From Variovorax sp. 54 (GTDB taxonomy: Bacteria; Pseudomonadota; Gammaproteobacteria; Burkholderiales; Burkholderiaceae_C), in the NCBI RefSeq assembly GCF_002754375.1, contig NZ_PEFF01000001.1, forward strand, positions 5,907,501 to 5,971,500: 64,000 bases of DNA, in the 5' to 3' direction. Shown piece by piece: positions 11,360-20,092 of the stretch (positions within the stretch are counted from its first letter, which is position 1; every line of letters starts with the position of its first letter). Under the pieces are notes generated by a model, which was not told the DNA's origin, made no database searches, and saw only the letters and a list, made by a program, of their open reading frames with translations. A program made the position numbers and the translations under genes.

Positions 11360-12637
11360 CTACTTGCTGTAGACCAGGTCGCGCAGCGACAGCGAGACCC
11401 AGGGCACGTAGGTGATGATCATCAGGCAGGCCAGGATCACCAGCACGAACGGGATCAGGTGCCTCACGATCCGGTCGAGCGAGATGCGCGCCACCGTACA
11501 GGCCGCGAACAGGTTCACGCCGAAGGGCGGAGTGATCATGCCCAGCGCCAGGTTCACCACCATGATCAGGCCGAAGTGCACCGGGTCGATGCCGAAGTGC
11601 ACCGCCACCGGCGCCAGGATCGGCGCCAGCACGATGATGGCCGCGCTGGTCTCGATGAACATGCCGATCACGAACAGCGCCGCGTTCACGCCCAGCAGGA
11701 ACATCGCGGGCGACTTCAGCACTTCCTGCAGCCAGTGGCCGATGGCGTCGGGCACGCCGGCGCGCGTGATCAGGAACGCGAACAGGCCCGCGTTGGCGAT
11801 GATGAACATGATCACCGCCGACGACAGCACCGACTTGCGCAGGATCGCGAACAGGTCGGTGATCTTGATCTCGCGGTAGATCACCATGCCCACGACGAGC
11901 GCGTAGAACACCGCCACCGCCGAGGCTTCGGTCGGCGTGAAGATGCCGCCGTAGATGCCGCCCAGAATGATCACCGGCATCAGCAGTGCCCAGCCGGCCT
12001 GCCACAGCGCACGCCCGAAGGGCATGCGGCCTTCACCGTCGGTCTTGCCCCAGCCCTTCCACTTGCAGTAGACCCACACGAACAGCATGAGCGCCAGGCT
12101 GATCAGGATGCCGGGGCCGAAGCCCGCGATGAACAGCTCGCCGATCGACACCTCGGCGCTCACGCCGTACAGGATCATCGGGATCGACGGCGGAATGATC
12201 ACGCCCAGCTCGGCGCTCGTGGCCTGCAGCGCCGCCGCGTACGACGTGGGGTAGCCGTGCTTGATGAGCGCCGGGATCAGGATGGCGCCGATCGCGAAGG
12301 TGGTGGCCACCGACGAGCCCGACACCGCCGCGAAGATCATGCAGGTGAGCACGCAGGTCATCGGCAGGCCGCCCTGCACGCCGCCCACGATGCTCTTGGC
12401 GAACTCGACCAGCCGGCGCGAGATGCCGCCGGTTTCCATCAGGTTGCCGGCCAGGATGAAGAACGGAATGGCCGCCAGCGGAAACTTGTTGATCGAATTG
12501 AACATCTCCTTCACGGAGATCAGCATGTTGGCGTTGGTGACCTGGATGCCCAGGATCGACGCCAGACCGATGGACACGGCCACCGAAACCGACAGTGCAA
12601 AACACAGCACCATCGTTGCAACCATCACGACGCTCAT
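11360..12637 (-). CDS. dctM: TRAP transporter large permease subunit
   Basis: 425 residues, about 11-12 membrane helices, the DctM length. Signatures include AAIPFFILAGNLME near residue 52, SGSSVATTFAIGAILIPAL, ELGVIIPPSIPMILYG and GMITPPFGVNLF near the C-terminus. This subunit carries the substrate path of a sodium-coupled, binding-protein-dependent importer. It starts within the stop of dctQ (ATGA, 4 bases), so the two are translationally coupled. Sugar acid or other carboxylate transport is suggested by denD upstream. Confidence 0.95.
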   Translation of the reverse strand: MSVVMVATMVLCFALSVSVAVSIGLASILGIQVTNANMLISVKEMFNSINKFPLAAIPFFILAGNLMETGGISRRLVEFAKSIVGGVQGGLPMTCVLTCMIFAAVSGSSVATTFAIGAILIPALIKHGYPTSYAAALQATSAELGVIIPPSIPMILYGVSAEVSIGELFIAGFGPGILISLALMLFVWVYCKWKGWGKTDGEGRMPFGRALWQAGWALLMPVIILGGIYGGIFTPTEASAVAVFYALVVGMVIYREIKITDLFAILRKSVLSSAVIMFIIANAGLFAFLITRAGVPDAIGHWLQEVLKSPAMFLLGVNAALFVIGMFIETSAAIIVLAPILAPVAVHFGIDPVHFGLIMVVNLALGMITPPFGVNLFAACTVARISLDRIVRHLIPFVLVILACLMIITYVPWVSLSLRDLVYSK

Positions 12638-13128
12638 TGCGCGGTCTCCAGTTCGAGCCGCTTGGGATCGAGAAAATTGCCGGCAATGCCGAACAGACAG
12701 AACACGGAACCGACGGGCATGGCCAGGTAGGCCCAGACCATCGACAGGCTTTCGAGGCCGGCCATCGACTGCACGCGCCCGCGCATGGCGTAGTCCCAGC
12801 CCCACCACAGGATGACCAGCATCAGCGACAGCGCGGCCAGTGCCACCACGGCGTCGAGCACGCGGCGCACGCGCGGCGAACTCCAGCGGTAGAGCACGTC
12901 GACGCTGACCATCGCACCCTGGCGGAAGGCCATCGGGATGCCCAGGAACACCATCCAGATCAGGCTCACGCGGATCAGGATCTCGCTCCACTCGGCGGGT
13001 TGTTCCAGCACGAAGCGGGTGACGATCTGGAACACGCCCAGCGCCGAGGCGATCACCAGCATCAGGCAGGCGGCGACCATCGACACGCCGGTGGTCCAGC
13101 GCTCGATGGCGAGGAATTTAGCTTTCAT
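12634..13128 (-). CDS. dctQ: TRAP transporter small permease subunit
   Basis: 164 residues with four membrane helices, as usual for DctQ. It has the family block ERWTTGVSMVAACLMLVIASA and FVLEQPAEWSEILIRVSLIWMVFLG. I take the ATG at 13128 (MKAKFLAIE); a TTG two codons upstream is also in frame. It lies 115 bases after dctP, across an intercistronic terminator, and overlaps dctM by 4 bases. Confidence 0.92.
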   Translation of the reverse strand: MKAKFLAIERWTTGVSMVAACLMLVIASALGVFQIVTRFVLEQPAEWSEILIRVSLIWMVFLGIPMAFRQGAMVSVDVLYRWSSPRVRRVLDAVVALAALSLMLVILWWGWDYAMRGRVQSMAGLESLSMVWAYLAMPVGSVFCLFGIAGNFLDPKRLELETAQ

Positions 13129-13179
13129 ACACAACAGCTCGCATGGTTCGGTTTCTTCGGTTTCTTCGGGTTCTCAACG

Positions 13180-13210
13180 AAAAAAGCCCGCCAGACCAGG
13201 CTGGGCGGGC
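13180..13210 (-). terminator. Intercistronic terminator or attenuator between dctP and dctQ
   Basis: On the minus strand GCCCGCC and GGCGGGC form a stem of 7 bp around an 11-base loop and are followed by six T. It lies between dctP and dctQM, so most transcripts should end after dctP, giving a surplus of the binding protein over the permease. Confidence 0.8.
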
Positions 13211-13243
13211 ATCGACGCTGTCAGCAGGACAGCCGCCGGGTCA

Positions 13244-14215
13244 TCACTTGTAGTTGCGGATCTTGTCGAGGTTGGCCTTGCCGAAGTCCTTTTCGAACTG
13301 GGCGTTCACCGGTGCCAGCGCCGCCACGAACTTGGCCTTGTCGACGTTGTCGATCACGGTCATGCCCTTGGCGCGCAGGTCGGCCACGCCCTTGGCGTCG
13401 TCTTCGTCCACGCGCGCGCGGTTGGCCTTGGCGCCTTCCTTGGCCGCGTCGAGGAAGGCCTGCTTGTCGGCCGCGCTCAGCTTGTCGAAGGTGCCCTTGT
13501 TCATCACGAAGATGCAGGGCGAGTAGACGTGGCCGGTCAGCGAGAGGTGCTTTTGCACCTGGTCGAACTTGGCCGAGATGATCACCGGCAGCGGGTTCTC
13601 CTGGCCGTCGACCGTGCCTTGCTGCAGCGCCGTGAACACTTCGGGGAAGGCCATCGGCGTGGTCACGATGCCGAAACCCTTGTAGGCGGCGATGTGCACC
13701 GGGTTTTCCATCGTGCGCATCTTCAGGCCCTTGAGGTCTTCAGGGACCTTCACGTCGCGCTTGCTGTTGGTCATGTGGCGGAAGCCGTTCTCGGCCCACG
13801 CCAGCGCCTTGAAGCCCTTGGCATCGAACTTGGTCAGCATTTCCTGGCCGATGGGGCCGTCCAGCACGGCGCGTGCATGGGCCTTGTCGCGGAACAGGAA
13901 GGGCACGTCGAGGATCTTGGTCTCGGGCACGAAGTTGGGGATCGGGCCGGTCGACGAGAAGGCCAGTTCCTGGGTGCCCAGCTGCACCGCCTCGATCGAC
14001 TCGCGTTCGCCGCCGAGTGCGCCGTTGTAGAAGGTCTGGACCTTGTAGCGGCCGCCCGTGCGCTTTTCGACTTCCTTGGCGAAGGTGTCGATGGCCACGC
14101 CCTGGTGCGAGTTCTGCGCCACGGAAATGCTGATCTTCATGGTCGTCTGCGCAAAAGCGGCGCAGGCCATGCCCATGCCCAGCACCAAGCCTGCGGCCAG
14201 TCGGGTCAACTTCAT
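13244..14215 (-). CDS. dctP: TRAP transporter periplasmic substrate-binding protein
   Basis: 323 residues. Residues 1-22 are a Sec signal peptide (MKLTRLAAGLVLGMGMACAAFA). The mature protein is a DctP/SBP with SVAQNSHQGVAIDTFAKEVE, the ELAFSSTGPIPNF ligand-pocket segment, the conserved arginine helix GLKMRTMENPVH and the FTALQQGTVDGQENPL motif that marks the family. The ATG at 14215 follows GGAG by nine bases. It lies behind a terminator-like hairpin after denD and before another after its own stop, so it may have its own promoter. Confidence 0.95.
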   Translation of the reverse strand: MKLTRLAAGLVLGMGMACAAFAQTTMKISISVAQNSHQGVAIDTFAKEVEKRTGGRYKVQTFYNGALGGERESIEAVQLGTQELAFSSTGPIPNFVPETKILDVPFLFRDKAHARAVLDGPIGQEMLTKFDAKGFKALAWAENGFRHMTNSKRDVKVPEDLKGLKMRTMENPVHIAAYKGFGIVTTPMAFPEVFTALQQGTVDGQENPLPVIISAKFDQVQKHLSLTGHVYSPCIFVMNKGTFDKLSAADKQAFLDAAKEGAKANRARVDEDDAKGVADLRAKGMTVIDNVDKAKFVAALAPVNAQFEKDFGKANLDKIRNYK

Positions 14216-14235
14216 TTGTCTGTCTCCTCGGTTGG

Positions 14236-14276
14236 AAAAAAGGATGCGTGAAACGGGCCTGAGACCGGTTTCATGC
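14236..14276 (-). terminator. Hairpin with T-run between denD and dctP
   Basis: On the minus strand GCATGAAACCGG and CCCGTTTCACGC pair (10 of 12) around a 7-base loop, then ATCC and six T. It is a probable terminator or attenuator for the denD transcript. The arm AAACCGGT also resembles the AACCGGTT element before denD, so a regulatory role is possible. Confidence 0.6.
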
Positions 14277-14287
14277 AAAAGAAATGA

Positions 14288-15304
14288 CTATGCCCGAATA
14301 ACCAGTTTCACCGCGTCGGGACTTTCACGGACGTAGGCACGAATCACCGCGTCGAAGTTCTCGTCGGCCGCCAGGCCCAGGCCCCGCGCGCGGGGCGTGT
14401 CGAAGCGGCCCGGCCAGGTCTTCACGATGCGGCCGATGGTGGCGTCGGGCGTGCGGTCGAGCAGGTCGGTGGCGGCCCGGCCGGCCACGCGTTCGAGTGC
14501 GGCGGCCATCTCGCCCACGGTGGTGGCCAGCGACGGCAGGTTGAGCGCGGTGCGCGGGCCCCATTCGGCATCGCTGGCTTCGGCGGCGCGCACGATGCCT
14601 TCGATGGTGCGGGCCGGCGAGGCGATGGCCACGGGTGTCTCGTCGGGCACCGGGCAGGCCGCGCGCAGCCCGGCCAGCGGCTCGCGGATCATGCCGCTGA
14701 AGAAGCCCGAGGCCGCACCGTTCGGTTGGCCGGGGCGCACGCTCACCGTCATGAGGCGCACGCTGCGCCCCTGCACGAAGCCCTTGCGCGTGTAGTCGGC
14801 CACCAGCTGCTCGCCGATGAATTTCTGGATGCCGTAGCTGGTCTGCGGCGTGGGCAGCGTGTGGTCGTCGATGAGTGCGGGCAGCGGCTGCTCGGGCGAA
14901 TCGCCGAACACGGCGAGCGAGCTGGAGAACACCAGCACCGGCCGCGTGCCCAGCGCGCGCAGCTTCTCGAGCAGGCCGTGCGTGGCGGCGAAGTTGCTGC
15001 GCATGCCGAGGTCGAAGTCGGCCTCGCATTCGCCGCTGACGGCGGCCGCCAGATGGAACACCGCATCGGCCTCGCGCCAGAAGGTGGCGCCGTCGTCGGC
15101 CAGCTGGGCGTTGAGGTCGCCGGTGGCGGCTGCGATGCGCGCGTTGGCTGCGAGGTCGGGCGGCGGCGGTGCGCGGTCGACCAGCGTGATGCGTGCGATG
15201 TCGCGGGCGGGGGCGCCGGCGAGCGACAGTGGGCCGAGGGCCAGCAGGGTGCGCGCCAGGCGCGCGCCGAGGAAGCCGGCGCCGCCGGTGATGACGATGT
15301 GCAT
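14288..15304 (-). CDS. denD: NAD-dependent epimerase/dehydratase family, D-erythronate dehydrogenase-like
   Basis: 338 residues, extended SDR. The N-terminus has the Rossmann motif GGAGFLGARLAR (residues 6-17), then VDRAPPPPD, VFHLAAAVSGE, the catalytic S in FSSSLAVFG and YGIQKFIGE (YxxxK). The long GQPNGAASGFFSGMIREPLAG segment is characteristic of DenD. The family oxidises D-erythronate to 2-keto-D-erythronate, part of C4 sugar acid catabolism. The other enzymes of that route are not in the window. The ATG at 15304 follows a GGAG; the longer frame upstream is not coding. It heads the denD-dctPQM block, and the transporter context supports sugar acid uptake. Confidence 0.85.
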   Translation of the reverse strand: MHIVITGGAGFLGARLARTLLALGPLSLAGAPARDIARITLVDRAPPPPDLAANARIAAATGDLNAQLADDGATFWREADAVFHLAAAVSGECEADFDLGMRSNFAATHGLLEKLRALGTRPVLVFSSSLAVFGDSPEQPLPALIDDHTLPTPQTSYGIQKFIGEQLVADYTRKGFVQGRSVRLMTVSVRPGQPNGAASGFFSGMIREPLAGLRAACPVPDETPVAIASPARTIEGIVRAAEASDAEWGPRTALNLPSLATTVGEMAAALERVAGRAATDLLDRTPDATIGRIVKTWPGRFDTPRARGLGLAADENFDAVIRAYVRESPDAVKLVIRA

Positions 15305-15611
15305 GGGGGATGTCTCCTGTGAACGGCGAGGATACGTGCGACCGCGGATCGTGGCTCTTCGGCGCCGGCGCGACCGCTCCGCATCGAATAACCGGTTCTG
15401 GGGATAGACGCCATTTGCCACTGAGCGACACTGCGGCCGCTCCACGCCGGCACTGGCCATGCGCCTGCGTGCCCTCGAAGAGCGGACGCGGAACGCTGGC
15501 GTTGCAGGACGCCGAAGACGCCGGGCCTCGGACCGCAGTCCCGCTCACCCCCTCCGCGATACAACCATAAGGACATCAGTACCCGTGCTCGGCCCACCCA
15601 GGAGCGATGAA
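15305..15611. other. 307-bp intergenic region upstream of denD
   Basis: No convincing gene. It must carry the denD promoter on the minus strand. An 8-bp perfect palindrome AACCGGTT is at 15390-15397 within an AT-richer patch (GAATAACCGGTTCTGG), about 85 bp before the denD start and a plausible regulator site. Remaining reading frames are arginine-rich shadows. Confidence 0.5.
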
Positions 15612-15860
15612 ATGCCGAGCCCGCCCGCCGCGGCGGCCCTGTCGGTCGATCTCCAGGGCGGCTGGTCATGCGCGTTCCACTTCAGGCAAACGGCCAGCGG
15701 CGACTACGCGGGTGTCGCGGAGATCCTGCACCGTGGCGGCCGGCAGGGCGTGCTCGTGATCATGCAGCAGCCCTCGCTGGACGCGGCGGTTGCGCGCACG
15801 AGGCTGCGCGCCCGGCAGTTCGTCGGCATGCGCTCACCGGTGGATTCGCAGGCCCCGTAG
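15612..15860 (+). CDS. Small hypothetical protein
   Basis: 82 residues. A GGAG sits 7 bases before the ATG. The sequence has alternating strand-like segments (ALSVDLQGGWSCAFHFR, AGVAEILHRGGRQGVLVI) and a basic helix near the end (ARTRLRARQFVGMR). Similar short proteins are, from memory, scattered in Comamonadaceae without a known role. No operon partner; next gene is on the other strand. The downstream 49 bases hold nothing evident. Confidence 0.5.
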   Translation: MPSPPAAAALSVDLQGGWSCAFHFRQTASGDYAGVAEILHRGGRQGVLVIMQQPSLDAAVARTRLRARQFVGMRSPVDSQAP

Positions 15861-15909
15861 TTCGGGCAGGTGCTGAAGACGCATCAGGTCACTGCCGTCC
15901 GCTGCGGTG

Positions 15910-16395
15910 TCAGCTCTTCTTGCCGCCGTTGGCCTTGAAGCGCTCAACCGAGGCCTTCAGGTCGCCGTACTCCGGGCAGTTCATGGCACAGGCCTGGCCG
16001 AGTGCGGCCAGTCGTTGTTCGGCGCGCGGCAGGTCGCCCAGCGACAGGTACAGCTCGCCCGAGTATTCGAGCGCGCCGCGGTGCTTGGGATCGATGCGCA
16101 GCGCGGCGTCGTAGTACTTCTCGGAGGCCGACCACTTGCCCGCGCCCGACTTGCGCAGGCTGTAGCCCATGAGGTTGTTCCAGTCGGCATTGCCGGTGTC
16201 GTTGACGCGCTCCAGCTCACTGATGGCGGCGGTCCACTTGCTGTCGGCGATCAGGGCGCGGGCGGCGGCCAGGCTGTTGGCGGGTGCAGCGGTGGCCTTG
16301 GGGGCCGGCGCGGGCGCCGGGTCGGCGGCCAGCGCGTGGCCTGCGGTCAAAGCCAGAAGGGCGGCGATCGCGACACGGTGAAGCAGGGTGTTCAT
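15910..16395 (-). CDS. Exported tetratricopeptide-repeat protein
   Basis: 161 residues. Signal peptide at residues 1-23 (LLALTAGHALA-A). After an alanine/proline linker come two TPR-like helix pairs: WTAAISELERVNDTGNADWNNLMGYSLRK and YYDAALRIDPKHRGALEYSGELYLSLGDLPRAEQRL. A CAMNCPEY element near the C-terminus could form a disulphide. Probably periplasmic, a protein-protein scaffold. It follows the ETF-QO gene in the same direction but behind a terminator, so it is likely an independent unit. Confidence 0.82.
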   Translation of the reverse strand: MNTLLHRVAIAALLALTAGHALAADPAPAPAPKATAAPANSLAAARALIADSKWTAAISELERVNDTGNADWNNLMGYSLRKSGAGKWSASEKYYDAALRIDPKHRGALEYSGELYLSLGDLPRAEQRLAALGQACAMNCPEYGDLKASVERFKANGGKKS

Positions 16396-16502
16396 GGTGC
16401 AAGGTCCTCTGTGAAAAAGGTCGAAAGGGTGGACGGAAGGCGACGCACATCACCATCCTGTTCGCACTTACGCTGCGGCTCCCCGATCGGACGCATCGTC
16501 GC

Positions 16503-16532
16503 AAAAAAAAGGCCCTCCGCGAAGGGAGGGCC
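16503..16532 (-). terminator. Rho-independent terminator of the ETF-QO gene
   Basis: Minus strand GGCCCTCC and GGAGGGCC pair around a 6-base loop and are followed by eight T. It lies 25 bases after the ETF-QO stop. Confidence 0.92.
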
Positions 16533-16556
16533 TGGTGTCGACACGGGACCGGTGGC

Positions 16557-18260
16557 TTACATGCCCACGTAGTTCGGACCGCCGCCGCCTTCGGGCGTCA
16601 CCCAGACGATGTTCTGCGTCGGGTCCTTGATGTCGCAGGTCTTGCAATGCACGCAGTTCTGCGCGTTGATCTGCAGGCGCTCCTTGCCGGCGCTGGCTTC
16701 GTCGGGCACGAACTCGTACACGCCGGCCGGGCAGTAGCGGCTTTCGGGGCCGGCGAACTTGGTGAGGTTCACGTTGACCGGCACCGACGCGTCTTTCAGC
16801 GTCAGGTGGGCGGGTTGCTGCTCTTCATGGTTCGTGTTGCTGATGAACACGCTCGACAGGCGGTCGAAGGTGAGCTTGCCGTCCGGCTTCGGATAGACGA
16901 TGGGCTTGCACTCGGCAGCCGGCTTCAGGTACTGGTGGTCGGGCTTGTTGCGGCGCAGGGTCCATGGGATGTGGCCCTTGAGCAGCCACTGCTCGACGCC
17001 GTTCATGACGGTCGCGATGCCCAGGCCCTTCTTGAACCAGGCCTTGAAGTTGCGCGCCTTGTTCAGCTCGGTGTAGAGCCAGCTCTTCTCGAACGCGGCC
17101 GGGTAGGCCGTGAGTTCGTCGTGCTGGCGGCCGGCCATGACCGCGTCGAATGCGGCCTCGGCGCACAGCATGCCGGTCTTGATGGCGGCGTGGCTGCCCT
17201 TGATGCGGCTCACGTTGAGGTAGCCGGCTTCGCAGCCGACCAGCGCGCCGCCAGGGAACACCGTCTTGGGCAGCGACATCAGGCCGCCGGCCGTGATGGC
17301 GCGCGCGCCGTAGCCGATGCGCTTGGCGGGCTTGATGCCCTTGGCTTCGTCGCCTTCGAGGTACCAGCGGATGTTGGGGTGCAGCTTCCAGCGCTGCATT
17401 TCCTCGAACGGGCTCAGGTACGGGTTGCTGTAGTCCAGACCCGTGATGAAGCCCATCGTGACCTTGTTGTCCTCCATGTGATAGAGGAACGCGCCGCCGT
17501 AGGTGTTGTTGTCCATCGGCCAGCCGGCCGTGTGCAACACGAAGCCGGGCTGGTGGCGCTTGGGGTCGATTTCCCAGACTTCCTTGACGCCCAGGCCGTA
17601 GGTCTGCGGGTCGCGGCCTTCGTCGAGCTTGAACTTCGCGATGAGCTGGCGGCCCAGGTGGCCGCGTGCGCCTTCGGCGAACACCGTGTACTTGCCCAGC
17701 AGCTCCATGCCGAGCTGGAAGTTCTCGGTGGGTTCGCCGTCCTTGCCGACGCCCATGTTGCCGGTGGCGACGCCGCGCACCGAGCCGTTCTCGTTGTAGA
17801 GCACTTCGGCGGCCGGGAAGCCCGGGAAGATTTCCACGCCGAGGTTCTCGGCCTGCTGCGCCAGCCACTTGGTGAAGGCACCCAGGCTGATGATGTAGTT
17901 GCCGTGGTTCTGGAAGCACGCCGGCAGGAACGCGTTGGGCGTGCGCAGGCCCGACTTTTCGCCGAGGAACACCATGGCGTCGTCGGTCACGGGCTGGTTC
18001 AGCGGCGCGCCGAGTTCCTGCCAGTCGGGCAGCAGTTCGTTGAGCGCGCGCGGGTCCATGATGGCGCCCGACAGGATGTGCGCGCCGGGCTCGGAACCCT
18101 TCTCGAGCACCACGACGGAGATTTCCTTCTCCTGCTGGGCGGCGAGCTGCTTGAGGCGGATCGCGGTCGAGAGGCCGGCGGGGCCGCCGCCGACCACGAC
18201 CACGTCGTATTCCATGGCTTCGCGAGGGCCGAACTGGGCGAGGATTTCGTCGTGCGTCAT
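16557..18260 (-). CDS. Electron transfer flavoprotein-ubiquinone oxidoreductase
   Basis: 567 residues, normal length. The inner-membrane-associated enzyme takes electrons from reduced ETF (fatty acid and amino acid dehydrogenases) and reduces ubiquinone. The FAD-binding site is DVVVVGGGPAGLSTAIRLK near residue 20. The single 4Fe-4S cluster is bound by CVHCKTCDIKDP near residue 535, followed by the conserved GGGGPNY end. The ATG at 18260 (MTHDEILAQFG) is favoured because the family starts just before EAMEYDVV; 30 residues upstream are non-conserved. Its partner ETF subunits are not in the window. Divergent from an SDR gene 141 bp away. Confidence 0.96.
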   Translation of the reverse strand: MTHDEILAQFGPREAMEYDVVVVGGGPAGLSTAIRLKQLAAQQEKEISVVVLEKGSEPGAHILSGAIMDPRALNELLPDWQELGAPLNQPVTDDAMVFLGEKSGLRTPNAFLPACFQNHGNYIISLGAFTKWLAQQAENLGVEIFPGFPAAEVLYNENGSVRGVATGNMGVGKDGEPTENFQLGMELLGKYTVFAEGARGHLGRQLIAKFKLDEGRDPQTYGLGVKEVWEIDPKRHQPGFVLHTAGWPMDNNTYGGAFLYHMEDNKVTMGFITGLDYSNPYLSPFEEMQRWKLHPNIRWYLEGDEAKGIKPAKRIGYGARAITAGGLMSLPKTVFPGGALVGCEAGYLNVSRIKGSHAAIKTGMLCAEAAFDAVMAGRQHDELTAYPAAFEKSWLYTELNKARNFKAWFKKGLGIATVMNGVEQWLLKGHIPWTLRRNKPDHQYLKPAAECKPIVYPKPDGKLTFDRLSSVFISNTNHEEQQPAHLTLKDASVPVNVNLTKFAGPESRYCPAGVYEFVPDEASAGKERLQINAQNCVHCKTCDIKDPTQNIVWVTPEGGGGPNYVGM

Positions 18261-18401
18261 GTGGGTTGGGTCGATAATGATTTTTAGAGGCGCGGGGGCG
18301 TCCCGGTTCGCCGGGCATTTTATGCGGCGTCCGGCGGTGGTCCTTGTCACTCGCGGGCGAGGCGCCCTGCGTCACCTGCGCGACTCCACAGGATTCCGTT
18401 C

Positions 18402-19184
18402 ATGGCTTACAGCATCGATCTCTCCGGCCGCGTGGCTTTCGTCACCGGCGCCTCCAGCGGACTGGGCGCCCAGTTCGCGAAAACACTGGCCCGTGCCGGC
18501 GCCGCCGTGGTGCTGGCCAGCCGCCGCGTCGACAAGCTCAAGGAACTGCGCGCGCGCATCGAAGGCGAGGGCGGCGACGCCCACGTGGTCGAACTCGACG
18601 TGACCAATTTCGGCAGCATCAAGGCCGCCGTGGCGCGCGCCGAAACCGAAGTGGGCCCCATCGACGTCCTGGTCAACAACTCGGGCGTGAGCACCACGCA
18701 GCGCCTGCAGGACGTCACGCCCGACGACTACGACTACATCTTCGACACCAACGTGAAGGGCTCTTTCTTCGTGGCGCAAGAGGTCGGCAAGCGCATGCTG
18801 GCGCGCGCCCAGGGCAAGGCGCCGGGCACCTACATCGGCGGACGCATCATCAACATCGCGTCGTCAGCGGCGCTGAAGGTCATGCCGCAGATCGGCACCT
18901 ACTGCATGAGCAAGGCCGCGGTGGTGCAGATGACCAAGGCCATGGCGCTCGAGTGGGGCCGCTTCGGCATCAACGTGAATGCGCTGTGCCCGGGCTACAT
19001 CACGACCGAGCTCAACGAGGAACACTGGAGCACCGAGGGCGGCGCCAAGCTGGTCAGCATGCTGCCACGCAAGCGCGTGGGCAAGCCCGAAGACCTCGAC
19101 GGCCTGATCGTGCTGCTGGCCAGCGGCGAGAGCCATTTCGTGAACGGCGCGGTCATCGCGGCCGACGACGGGTTCGCGATCTGA
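18402..19184 (+). CDS. SDR family oxidoreductase
   Basis: 260 residues, classical short-chain dehydrogenase. Cofactor site TGASSGLGAQFAK at residues 15-27, the NNSG element near 93, catalytic S in IASSAAL, and YCMSKAA (YxxxK) near 168. R41-R42 after the second strand (LASRR) suggests NADP preference. The C-terminus has the FVNGAVIAADDG end of the family. It may be a 3-oxoacyl or 3-hydroxyacyl-CoA type reductase, but substrate is not readable. It overlaps the following EamA gene by 4 bases and so heads a three-gene unit. Confidence 0.92.
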   Translation: MAYSIDLSGRVAFVTGASSGLGAQFAKTLARAGAAVVLASRRVDKLKELRARIEGEGGDAHVVELDVTNFGSIKAAVARAETEVGPIDVLVNNSGVSTTQRLQDVTPDDYDYIFDTNVKGSFFVAQEVGKRMLARAQGKAPGTYIGGRIINIASSAALKVMPQIGTYCMSKAAVVQMTKAMALEWGRFGINVNALCPGYITTELNEEHWSTEGGAKLVSMLPRKRVGKPEDLDGLIVLLASGESHFVNGAVIAADDGFAI

Positions 19185-20092
19185 GTCCGCGGGCGTGGAT
19201 CGGCATCGCAGCCGGGCTGGCTGCGGGTGCGCTCTGGGGCCTGGTGTTCGTGGCGCCGCGCATGGTGGGCCACTTCGGCATGGTCGACATCACGGCGGCG
19301 CGCTTCGCGGTGTTCGGCGCGGTGTCGGCGCTGGCGGTGTTCGCGCGGCCCGCAGCGGTGCGTTGGCCCACGGGCCGGCAGGCGCTGGCGGCACTCGGGC
19401 TCAGCGTGCTCGGCTTCAGCGGCTACTACCTGCTGCTGGCCTTCGGCATTGAAGCGGCTGGTACCGAGGTGCCCAGCCTCATCATCGGCACCATTCCCGT
19501 CTGGATGATGCTGCTGGGCCGGCCCGCGGGCCTGCACATGCGGGCCTTGCTGCCCGGCCTGCTGCTCACGGGCGCGGGCATCGCACTCATGATCTGGGGC
19601 GCGTGGTCGGCGCACCACGGCGCGGGCGGCGGCGGCGCCCGCTTCGGCTGGGGCATTGCGCTGGCGCTGTGTTCGATGGTGAGCTGGACGGTCTACGGCC
19701 TGCTCAATGCCGCCTGGCTGCAACGGCACCGCGAGGTGCACGCGGCCGACTGGGCCAACTGGCTCGGCATTGCCACCGGCCTGGGCGCCTTGCTGCTGTG
19801 GGCGGTGGCGGGCAGCGATGCCGCCACGCTGCAGTCGCAGCCCGACGGCATGCTCTTCATCTGGATTGCGCTGGCGAGCGGCTTCGGCTCGTCGTGGCTC
19901 GCAACCATTCTCTGGAACATCGCAAGCCAGCGCCTTTCGGCCAGCCTCTGCGGCCAACTGATCGTGAGCGAGACGCTGTTCGCCTTGCTCTATTCCTTCC
20001 TCTGGGACGGCCGCTGGCCGCAGGCCACCGAATGGCTGGCGGCGGCGCTGTTCGTCCTGGGCATCCTCGCATCCATCAAGGCCCACCGATGA
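19181..20092 (+). CDS. EamA family (DMT) transporter
   Basis: 303 residues if it begins at the CTG at 19181. It has ten predicted membrane helices in two EamA repeats: the first from WIGIAAGLAAGALWGLVFVAP, the second from ARFGWGIALALCSMVSWTVYG to AALFVLGILASIK. No ATG, GTG or TTG is available in frame between the first helix and a long non-coding-like frame overlapping the SDR gene, so a CTG start overlapping the SDR stop (CTGA) is the simplest choice. It overlaps the next gene by ATGA. Substrate unknown; family members export amino acids or metabolites. Confidence 0.8.
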   Translation: MSPRAWIGIAAGLAAGALWGLVFVAPRMVGHFGMVDITAARFAVFGAVSALAVFARPAAVRWPTGRQALAALGLSVLGFSGYYLLLAFGIEAAGTEVPSLIIGTIPVWMMLLGRPAGLHMRALLPGLLLTGAGIALMIWGAWSAHHGAGGGGARFGWGIALALCSMVSWTVYGLLNAAWLQRHREVHAADWANWLGIATGLGALLLWAVAGSDAATLQSQPDGMLFIWIALASGFGSSWLATILWNIASQRLSASLCGQLIVSETLFALLYSFLWDGRWPQATEWLAAALFVLGILASIKAHR

